A stretch of DNA of 64,000 bases from Antedon mediterranea (lineage: Eukaryota > Echinodermata > Crinoidea > Comatulida > Antedonidae). Positions 52,365-61,370 of this stretch are shown in pieces. The translations under genes and the position numbers were made by a program. The stretch lies in the NCBI RefSeq assembly GCF_964355755.1, contig NC_092680.1, positions 15,663,001-15,727,000 of the forward strand. The letters run 5' to 3'. Below the pieces are notes generated by a model. That model did not search any database, was not told where the DNA came from, and worked only from the letters and a program-made list of their open reading frames with translations. Every line of letters begins with the position of its first letter. Positions within the stretch are counted from its first letter, which is position 1.

Positions 52365-52600
52365 GGCCTACATACGGGAAACATGTTTTAATCTAGATGC
52401 GCGCATCCGATCAAACTATATAGGGCTTCGGGGAAAGTCTTGCTCTGCCAAAAAACATTTGGAAATATAAAAACAAAGAAATGTGTGTAGTTGTAAACGC
52501 GTTACCAATAACACAACACACTATAGATTAAATTTGTTTAGAGATAAACGCGTCAATAAACACGGGGCAAACCTACTTCTTCTAACACAACAGCACTACG
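52365..52600 (+). repeat. Dispersed duplication upstream of the methyltransferase, copy 2
   Basis: Begins CATACGGGAAACATGTTTTA and includes two AAACGCGT blocks followed by CAATAAACAC/CAATAACAC. Diverged from 50519-50640. Confidence 0.45.
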
Positions 52601-53384
52601 GTATAATTTCTAGGAATTCGCCTCTTTATATTTAATATTATATGTAATATACTTTTCTTTAAAAATCAGAAATAAATGTTTCAATTGAAATAAGATTATT
52701 TATTTATTTTGTTTCCTTTATAAAAAAAGTACATTGGTAATTATAAAATAGAATACTAATGATTTAAATATCAATTATTAATATACAAAATAAAAATCTT
52801 TCTCAGAACATAAAATAGTAGGCCTATAGGCACAAAAAACGACTATAACAATTTTAACAAGTTTCTTACAGAAAATCAATTGAACTTACAGTACAGATGC
52901 TATATTGTTGCTAAGGTTTTGCTGAGTCAATCCGTTTGGCTTTTTACCGTTTAAATAACTAATTCAATTTATACTTTCATTTGTAATGATTTAATAATCC
53001 GTATCAACAAGGTGACGCGTGTGATTGGTGTATTTTTAGCGCCAATCGTTGACGAAACAGCTATGTATTTGGTTCTAAACGTCATAATGTTAATACCGTT
53101 AATACAATGAACGTAACCATAGTTAAATCGAACGTCTGGGAACATTTTCAGATCCTTGTATTGTGGAAACCATCAGTAAAACCACCATCCCACCCGCCTC
53201 ACAACGAAGCATCTAAAGTACGACGGATGGTAGGCTAGAGTGTGGTAACTTTTTTTTTTTCATTTGTCTCATTTTTAAGATAAACTTCATTGCGTAATTT
53301 TACGTGTTTTAAAATTAATTAAACGCGGTTTCTTTGTACATTAAACTTTAATAATACTGCATTGTTAATCTAGATTTGAATGTA

Positions 53385-53408
53385 AACAACAACAACAACA
53401 ACAACAAC
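53385..53408 (+). repeat. (AAC)8 microsatellite
   Basis: Uninterrupted AAC triplets. Confidence 0.9.
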
Positions 53409-53900
53409 CACGATTAACATTAATATCATTATAGTGCAAAACATAATATTATTAACGGAAGTAGACCTAAGGGATTAATCCAAAACGGATTGTAGAGAAG
53501 CATCATATGTAATAGTGTAGATACTACTTAAATATCGTTATTAAATAAGGATTATTGTGAGATAAACCAAGATTATATCGAGGTCAAAGTTGATATAAAA
53601 ACGATTAACCGTGTTTGTGGTTCACCATGACATTGCAGCAAATAAATTTCACTGAAATTCCTTTTATTAAACTGACTCATATTATACAAAACGTAGTATT
53701 AGTTATTTAAAATGATTAAATATAAATAATAAATAAATCGGAAGGAAAGAGGCCCCAACTTTAGTTTTCCAGGATAACAATAACCAGATATTCATGCCAC
53801 CAAAGTCATGAAAACGCTCCATATAAAATGCAAGTTCCAATTCTGATTTTAAGTCAGAGAGGTGCTAAAAAGATACATTTATTATTACAATTAATATTAA

Positions 53901-54050
53901 AGCTTGGTTCCCACTAGAACGTAACGCAAGGACGTAAACGCAACGCAAGCGTTTTAACCAATGACAAGCGAATAAGCCATCGCTTGTGATTGGTCAATTC
54001 ACTTGCGTTGCGTTACGTCCTTGCGTTGCGTCGCTAGTGAGAACCACGCT
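53901..54050. mobile_element. Fold-back MITE family A, copy 5
   Basis: 150 bp, AGCTTGGTTCCCACTAG to CTAGTGAGAACCACGCT, TAA at 53898-53900 and 54051-54053. It lacks the central AGTTATAGACAG segment of copies 3 and 4, so it is a shorter derivative. Confidence 0.85.
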
Positions 54051-54929
54051 TAACGCAGGTTTTGAACAAACCATGCCATTGCATAATCTTTTTAATTTGA
54101 TAATGCCTCGAAGTAATAATTATTCTGACGCTTATTTTTGTACGCATCCGTGTGCGCGCACAACATCACAATAGATAATTTCTTTTGTATGTCATTGTCT
54201 TTCGTTTTAATATAGGCCTATTGATGTAAAACACTTAAATTAGTAATTCAACAAGATTCAATTAGATTAGTGTATAACTTTAAACTTTTAGTTCATCTGA
54301 GAAATTGTCTAATTGAAGAAACTAATGTCCTAATAGAGAGTAATTGTAAACGATTATAAATAATTTAATTTAAAAATCCAAAACACAAAGCATCGTTTTG
54401 TTACAAAGAATCAGTTCGTTATAATGCACTGACATTAATGATGTTAAAGGTACCGGTACTTTGTAATTTTTCGACAATCTGGCTTTATGACAGACATTTG
54501 GTTAAAAATCAATATTGCAAAGATTTTTACTCGGGGTACCCGAGTCTAGGACTTACTCATTTCTCCTCCTCCATCTGGACACTATTGAGTTAAAAAAGCG
54601 ATTTGTAAAGTACTACTCCTCCCTTATTCGTTGTAGTATGGAGCTGGGATTTGGCATGAACATACTACAGGGACATGTCCTCGAAGCTATAGTGCCAGAT
54701 TTTTAAATTTCAAACCGGATGCAGCCATATCACGTCTAAAAAATGGACCGTATAGCCGTATTTGGTAGCGAGGTTGATGTGTATGTGACGTCACATCCCG
54801 TCTTATGACGTCATTAGAGCTTCTTTTGCTGTACCCCGAGTATTGCACATTCGTGCTTGCTTTTTGCATGGTTATAGTTATTTAAAATTTTCTATTATGA
54901 CGGCAATGATTTGGTTATAGGCCTACCAC

Positions 54930-55124
54930 AAGGGCCTTTCACACCTGCTCCGGCACGGTTCCGGTCCGGCGACGGCAAATCCAATCGAACGTCAATGTTT
55001 CGTTTTTACGCGGCTACGTGCATATCGATTGGTGCTTGGCCGCGTGGAGCGTCGTGAAAACGAAACATTGGCGTTCGATTCGCCGGACCGCAACCATGCC
55101 GGAACAGTGGTGTGAAAGGCCCTT
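54930..55124. mobile_element. Fold-back element family C, copy 2
   Basis: About 195 bp, AAGGGCCTTTCACACCTGCT to AGTGGTGTGAAAGGCCCTT, sharing the GGCACGGTTCCGGTCCGGCG and AATGTTTCGTTTT blocks with 38828-39018. The target duplication is not clear. Confidence 0.75.
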
Positions 55125-57947
55125 AACAATATATTAAAATGTAATAATCGTATAGAAATAATGCATTTTAAAATTCATAAATAGAACAGAATAAATAATT
55201 TTAACATATTATATTATTATACTAAATATGTTTAAACAAATAATTCAAGTACATTTTCTTTGACAGCGCGCGTACAAAAGTCGTACATGATTTCATCATC
55301 ATTTACACGCGCTGTGCATACTCCTCCGTTATGTCATTTACCTCTAAGGGTATCAAGTCACATCCTCTTTATGAACCAGTAGGCCTACGTACCACAATAC
55401 AATTTATGATGTTTAATTTTGCAGGTTTACTCATAGTTAAACTAATGATTATTGTGCGTGTTTTGTTTGTGTGTGAATGTCTCAACTCACCACAATATCC
55501 CTGTCCCATACAATTTGTCAACAATTTGTTTGCCATTTCAGATTTATTTTTACCCAAAACGTTTTCATTACCTACGCTGTGGAAATTTTTCTTTATGTGG
55601 GTGGGTGTTTAATTGTGGTTTTTAAAGATTACTCTGTACACCTATAGAGGGTTTAAAAGGTATCCGAATGATTAGTTTTTCAGATTGTGTTCCGAGAATT
55701 TTAAATATAACCCTGGTAGATCTTTGTTGAAGCCCGCTAAATTAAGTAAGCTTTCATATAATACTTTGGATTATTGTCATTGAAGACATAGACTCAAAAT
55801 CCGCCTGCTGAGAGAACGTATTGAACACCTAAAAGTGACTTCCCCGTGGGATTCAACAATCGTATTCACCATTAACACTTAGGCTTTACAAAAAGTTAAG
55901 TTATGAATTATCCACTTGATGTTTATTAGGCCTAACTTAAGTTAAAACGGCCAATGTATTTTGAAAGCAGCGCAAACGACCAAATATATAATGTTTAGAA
56001 ATCGTATTATTAGAAAGATTGATTCATATCCAAATAACATTCTTATAATAGGCCTATTCCGTTCTGTTTTTAATAGTTAGAACCTCCGGGAAAATTCTGG
56101 TTTGCAGAGAGTTTTCGTTCTATAAATGTCGGCATGGATGTAAGATATTTAGTCAACTCTCCAATATACCGAGACAGTGGGCATGGCCTCCTATAGGCCT
56201 AATACCACCATTCTAGTATTTTGAATGTCTTTTTAACTGTTTAAAAAGAAGCTGGGACCTTCTGGAATCTCAAGTAAAGTTCTTTGAGGGAGAGTTTTTA
56301 GTTTTTGTTACGTTCTTAAGATGTCGACATGGTTGACCTTTCCAAATACGGTGACACTTGGCCCGAACTTTGGCATCTGGTTTTCCATACCATACATTAT
56401 TCCCGCAATGTATTTTAAATGGTTAAAAAAAAGTTTGGGACCCTTTTTACCTTATGGGAAAGTCTGGTTTGAGAGAGTTTTTAGTTTCATTCTTTATACT
56501 GTACAACCTGAAGGAGGAAAAATGATAATACGACAATTAGAAAGTTGCTGGACTTGACCTTCGACGACAAAAGTGTTGTGAATTAGATTAGCCGTTTCTG
56601 TTATACAGGTACAATAGAAAGTATGCATATTTTCTTATTATTTATTCTATCATGATTTTGAAAGTACAAATCGCGTTAAATATGTGATGGTTACGGTCAA
56701 TGCCCGAGAAAAATGGCAACCAATTGACTATGTATTAAATCAAACTCTATTCCCAAATCTTAATTATTTGCCGTGTAAAAGTTCAGAAAGGTTTGAAAAA
56801 TCTTCAAGTATCCTTATTCACCTTGTGTTGGTAATTAACCTCTTTGCTGTTACTTTTAATTACCAATGTACAAATAATTATTCCATGATGCCGGTACTAC
56901 TTGTGTCAAAGGTGAACAATGAATCAAGCGAAATTTGCTTATTCTATCGGCGTTATATTGAAAAATTGACATGTCAACTTATTTATCATAAACCCATTGC
57001 GTGGGTATTGTACTAGTAACATGACTTTATAGACAAACATAAATTGATGTGATGGGTATAAGTGTAAACCACGAGTTGCTTCCTTAAAACTTGTATTATG
57101 TTTAACGACTTCCTGACATAACGGCGACCCCTGCAGATTGTTATAATTTACAGTATATTGAAAACATCTTTTCTTAAATTAATGCTATATTTCAGATTAT
57201 TTTAAGTGTAAACAAAATTTATTTAATATTAAATATTACTATAAAACAAGAGTAGAGGTGGCGGTACGTTGAATCATTTTACATAATTTTTTTTGTTGGG
57301 TGACCAGTTAAATTTAAAAACTGGTGCTCATGACCGGAAATGACCCGCATGTACCTTAGTTTGCAAATATTAGGCTACATATAAAAATGTGTTATCATAA
57401 ATTGTTGTTTAGGCACAAGTCTTGCACGGTCTTATATAAAAAAAAATGTTTTAAAGTGTAAGGGATACTAGGACTGATAAAAATGATAATTTAATTTAAT
57501 TTATTTATAAGTAAAGCTAAATAATTGTAACATTTTTACTGAACTTTTTGTGGGTTGCCGTTTTTGGAAAAGTGCCTTTAGTTTTGAGAACCATTTTCTC
57601 TGAATTTGTTGGATGAATGGCTTTGATTGAAATGAAAACACCAGTTTAGTAAATGAAAATCGTTGTTGTTTAAAACATTATTTTTAATAATAAGAAACGT
57701 TTTTGCAAATTTTATTTTAACCGTTAGGGTATTTATTAGCAAATAAGAACTTTCGTTTGAAATTTTAATGTATTGATTTGTATTATTTTACATTTTTTGG
57801 TTTGTTTTGCTAGGCCTCTATAATTTATCGTTGCACGAAACTTGAACGGAATTGTACTGCGACTAGATGCTTTGGAACCCGCCAAACATAGGTTGAGAGC
57901 TAAGGCCTAGCCTGAACTCAATTTATTTAGTACTGTTGGTGTTGAGT
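55125..57947. other. Intergenic, no gene supported
   Basis: AT-rich. Three diverged copies of a segment with GGGAAA-TCTGGTTTG-AGAGAGTTTT and TGTCGACATGG-like blocks lie at about 56090-56220, 56270-56400 and 56450-56500. The 56321-56557 ORF over them has no recognised match. The sequence near 57830-57947 leads into BORCS8. Confidence 0.45.
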
Positions 57948-57987
57948 ATGGATAGATTTTCTGGGTTTCTATTTGACTCCGGTAAAG
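57948..57987 (+). CDS. BORCS8: BORCS8 exon 1 (start region, donor ambiguous)
   Basis: ATG 57948-57950. Two donors in the same phase are possible: AAAG|GTAAGA at 57987 (better) and TCCG|GTAAAG at 57981, differing by two codons. Confidence 0.6.
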
Positions 57988-60618
57988 GTAAGAGTATTCT
58001 AGACTGTTCTGTCAGGCCTAAAAATATAATAAAAATATTTTGTCTTGAATTAGGCCTACTAGGTAGGCTAGGGCCTAGCACTAGTAGGCCTAGGCCTAGG
58101 CTAGTTAACAAAGTAAAGAGATTAATAAAAGTTAAAATGCATGCATGCATGTACCGGTACATTAAAAAAAATGTTAAAATTCACCTAAAAAATATATCCC
58201 CCTAGACAATCAACATCCTTAGATTAGATTCCTCCCAGCCCAATTATCTAGGCCTAGTAACGTAACACCTTTTTGGTAAAGTAACACCTTTTCAGCCACG
58301 CAACTAGCTTACAGATTACCATTGGCATAACCTATTGCATTATGTAGAGTACATAACAGCCTGTATAATTACCATACATTTAGTAGCTAGAGGTACAGTA
58401 TGATACAGTACCAAATCAAGACATGACAATAATGCACTTGTCAATTGTATGACCCACTATACGACCCCCGGGAGAGGTGCGTCATGGGTGCGTCATTTAC
58501 AAATAATTACTGACGCAGGGGTGCGTCAAAAAACCTAGATGGTACGTTACATCAATGAACAAGGTGTGTCAATGTCCGTCACTTTACCACCCACCATATC
58601 ATAAACAACATGGTCACAGTGCGTCAAAATGGGTGCGTCATGGTCACCTAAAGGTAAGGCACCTTTTTGGTATTCAAAAGTATGACGCACATCGGACAAA
58701 TGACGCACCTCTCCCGGGGGTCGTATAGTGGGTCATACAATTGACAAGTGCATAATAACTTCAGATTATATTTAACTGCCAAGATTCACATGTTGTCCAC
58801 AATGATGCCAGTCTACTTTCATCGTGCATAACCTACTAGGCATACTGATAGCTAATAATAATAATTAACTATTGATATTTTTTAACAGCCAACTCAAGTG
58901 ACAACCTTCAAGAACCAGAAATGGACAACAAAGTTAGACGAGGTACATTTAAAATACTTGTTTTTTCATTAGATTCTTGTTTTTAAACAAACAATAATTA
59001 TTTTTATCCAGTACACCAAAATATAAACATATTTAATGTTCTATAAAGCTCTGTCTATATTATCAAACTAGTTTGAAAAAAAAGTCATCATATCCATATA
59101 TGGGCATATCACAATTTGTTGTCACATAAAAAGATAGTGTACGGTCAGATAGAACTTTAAGAGTAAGAAATGTAAATGAATAACCTGTGTCTTGCAGCCC
59201 ACTGGGCTGAATTGTGCACAGGGGCAGATGACATACAACATCTTCTCTAGGTTGTGTTGTGAAGCTTCCACCAAACGGTGCGCATTTGGTGGCAATGACA
59301 GGAGCTAAGATGGACCAGTACACCGGGCTAACCTCCTAATCTTTCGAAAAATGAACTGGGTTCTTCATGGAGGAAATATATATTTCCTCCATGGTTCTGT
59401 AAAGTGCACATGATCCAGATGTGTACACTTGACCTTCAGTTTTATGTCCTTATCTTAATTCAACCAAGGAAATCTAACTACAGGACATGCTGAGCTCTGG
59501 AGATCAAGTGGTTTATCTGTGGCTGCGACACGATCAGTTCCACGCCCCTTAACAGACATCGCACGCCACAGAGAATATGTAGATAATTTGTTCCTATTTT
59601 GACAAGGCGAGCTCAGGTTACAATAGATTTCCTTGATTTAACAATTAACCCACCGCTCACATTTATATTGAGTAAATTTTGGTGCACAAACAGTTGACTA
59701 AAATAAAAATATATAACTTTATGAATCTGATGAGAATATAATTTATTACATTAGCCTACGGTATTTACAGTACAGTAATTAAATGATGCTTTTGCCAATA
59801 AAAACATGTCTTACATTCCCTATAAAAAACAACCCATGCTGTTAAATACAATTCAAACACAGGTACAGTAATTATATAATAAAAAGCAGTAATATTAACA
59901 TCATGGTTGGGGTTAACTTGTTGACCTATATTATACTATACATTCTTTAAACACTGATTTAATTCAGTAGTACAGTAGATAAATAAGAACATCATAATAA
60001 ACCCAAGAGATGAACTTCACTTACTGCCCTACATAAAATCACTTAAACCACAACATTAAACATACTAAAATAGTTACGACCTTTGACCTGTTTAATTGTC
60101 TAATCACTTAAATGCTTGTGTACATCCGGATTTTCTACATTTGTTCTCGATTTGGAGTGTGAACGTCAACATGACTGGGCCTGGTTGTTATTTGGACCAG
60201 GTTCAAGGTCTGTCCTGGTTAGACCTGCTGTATAATGGATACAAGATATTATTGGACAGTACAGTACCATTTAAGTACCTCAACAAATCCTGGATTTTTT
60301 AACATACACCAAAAATTGATGTCATATTAATGTAATTATCAAAAAATGGTTTTTGCAATAACAATAGGGAGGTTTCGCAATCTTACGAATACGATAACGA
60401 AAACGGATACGTATTGCACACGTATTCGTTTTTCGTAAGCCAACCTCCTTGGCGGAGGTAAAAAACACTTTATTTTTTGTAAGATGTTTATTATTTTTTT
60501 TATAGTTACTGAGAAATTTTCCGAAAGCCTACACATTGTTGCAAACGATCCATCTCTAGCTATGTATAGAATACAAGAACACATAAGAAAATCACTACCT
60601 CATCAAGCCCAGTGCAAG
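57948..60618 (+). CDS. BORCS8: BLOC-1-related complex subunit 8 (BORCS8), 5' part, three exons
   Basis: Exons 57948-57987 (or ending 57981), 58889-58942 and 60506-60618 join in phase. The conserved part is EPEMDNKVRRVTEKFSESLH then IVANDPSLAMYRIQEHIRKS and LPHQAQCK, which aligns with the N-terminus of human BORCS8 (formerly MEF2BNB). BORCS8 belongs to BORC on the lysosomal surface, which recruits ARL8 and kinesin to move lysosomes outward. Here the frame extends upstream of the usual start to MDRFSGFLFDSGK, an extra head of about 25 residues; the alternative start is the Met in EPEM. Later exons (helical C-terminal part) were not found up to 64000 and should lie beyond. The exon 3 end is duplicated (see 60590). 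Confidence 0.85.
58432..58753. mobile_element. 322-bp MITE with about 50-bp inverted ends and TGCGTCA subterminal repeats
   Basis: Inverted ends begin ATGCACTTGTCAATTGTATG and continue GACCCACTATACGACCCCCG, nearly perfect for about 50 bp; AATA flanks both sides. The inside holds about eight copies of TGCGTCA in both orientations, a likely transposase-binding pattern. In BORCS8 intron 1. A one-ended relic is at 20533. Confidence 0.85.
58889..58942 (+). CDS. BORCS8: BORCS8 exon 2
   Basis: 54 bases, acceptor TTTTTAACAG, donor CGAG|GTACAT, phase 1 to 1. ANSSDNLQEPEMDNKVRR; the EPEM corresponds to the start of the human protein. Confidence 0.8.
59047..59157. mobile_element. 111-bp MITE, related to 34568
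   Basis: AGCTCTGTCTATATTATCAA at the left and GATAGTGTACGGTCAGATAG near the right; TAA at 59044-59046 and 59158-59160. In BORCS8 intron 2. Confidence 0.6.
59305..59640. repeat. Dispersed repeat G, copy 2, with 28-bp palindrome
   Basis: Left half (AGTACACCGGGCTAAC, AAAGTGCACAT, GTGTACACTTGACCT) recurs at 61905-62075; right half (GGCTGCGACACGATCAGTTCC) recurs at 30020-30240. The segment 59366-59393, CATGGAGGAAATAT and its exact complement, is a perfect palindrome. Confidence 0.6.
60366..60450. repeat. Imperfect fold-back hairpin near BORCS8 exon 3
   Basis: GGAGGTT...TTACGAATACG pairs with CGTATTCG...CGTAAG-CAACCTCC around an AT-rich loop. It ends about 55 bases before the acceptor of exon 3. 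No clear target duplication. Confidence 0.5.
60506..60618 (+). CDS. BORCS8: BORCS8 exon 3
   Basis: Acceptor TTTTTATAG, donor CAAG|GTAGGT, phase 1 to 0. Carries the family signature ANDPSLAMYRIQEHIRKSLP. Confidence 0.9.
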
Positions 60619-61370
60619 GTAGGTATTCATTAAGTCTTACTATCTAATAACATTGTGGTTAATAAGTCAATCACTACCTCATCAAGCCCAGTGCAAGGTA
60701 GGTATTCATTAAGTCTTACTATCTAATAACATTGTGGTTAATATTAATAAGTCAATCACTACCTCATCAAGCCCAGTGCAAGGTAGGTATTCATTAAGTT
60801 GTCTTACTATCTAATAACATTGTGGTTGATAAGTCAATCACTACCTCATCAAGCCCAGTGCAAGGTAGGTATTCATTAAGTCTTACTATCTAATAACATT
60901 GTGGTTAATAAGTCAATCACTACCTCATCAAGCCCAGTGCAAGGTAGGTATTCATTAAGCTGATTTTCCACTAGGCGAATTTGTTCGCGCGAATCCAACG
61001 TTTCGAAGAGAAAAAAATCGCCTACTCTCTTTCCACTACAGAGCGAATAGCTGCGACGTTCATGTTCCTCGCGTGGTTGCTGAGAATTTCGATTCGCATG
61101 AGTGCTCATGAAAGCGTCATAGCTCATTTCCTGAGCTCTGATTGGTTGCGCAATATTTCGCTTCGCAAAAAGTAGAAACAATTCGAACTAGTAAATTTCG
61201 CTGAAGCGAAAAATCAAAGGAACTAGAATTCGTCGAAGAAGGCGGTATGACAGACAGAAACGCGAATACGCATGTGCATAGCATGACGCTTTCGATTCGC
61301 GCGAACAAATTCGCCTAGTGGGAAATCGGCTTTAAGTCTTACTATCTAATAACATTGTGGTTAATAAGTC
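60590..61370 (+). repeat. Five tandem copies of the exon 3 end, donor and intron start, split by a MITE
   Basis: Units start at 60590, 60669, 60754, 60837 and 60915 with AATCACTACCTCATCAAGCC, include CAAG|GTAGGT and run to AATAAGTC. The first unit's start is the true exon 3 end. The fifth unit is split at TTA by the element 60958-61331 and resumes at 61332. Copies are almost identical apart from small insertions (ATTA in unit 2, TGT in unit 3). Confidence 0.92.
60958..61331. mobile_element. Fold-back MITE family B, copy 2 (374 bp)
   Basis: AGCTGATTTTCCACTAGGCG to CGCCTAGTGGGAAATCGGCT, TTA at 60955-60957 and 61332-61334. It carries a longer inner part than the 153-bp copy at 5372, with its own inner inverted segments. 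It interrupts the fifth tandem unit, so it inserted after the duplication. Confidence 0.85.

Larger units (their letters stand above)
49666..53900. other. Region upstream of the methyltransferase; no gene supported
   Basis: Should include the methyltransferase promoter near 49670-49950. Apart from the duplications listed and an (AAC)n tract, nothing is seen. Confidence 0.5.

Noticed and set aside
53986-54174. ORF overlapping the MITE at 53901
   Set aside because: The first part is the terminal repeat of the element; the rest is unrelated AT-rich sequence.
56321-56557. ORF of 78 residues starting MSTWLTF
   Set aside because: It overlaps a degenerate tandem segment, the other copies do not keep the frame, and there are no splice or homology signals.
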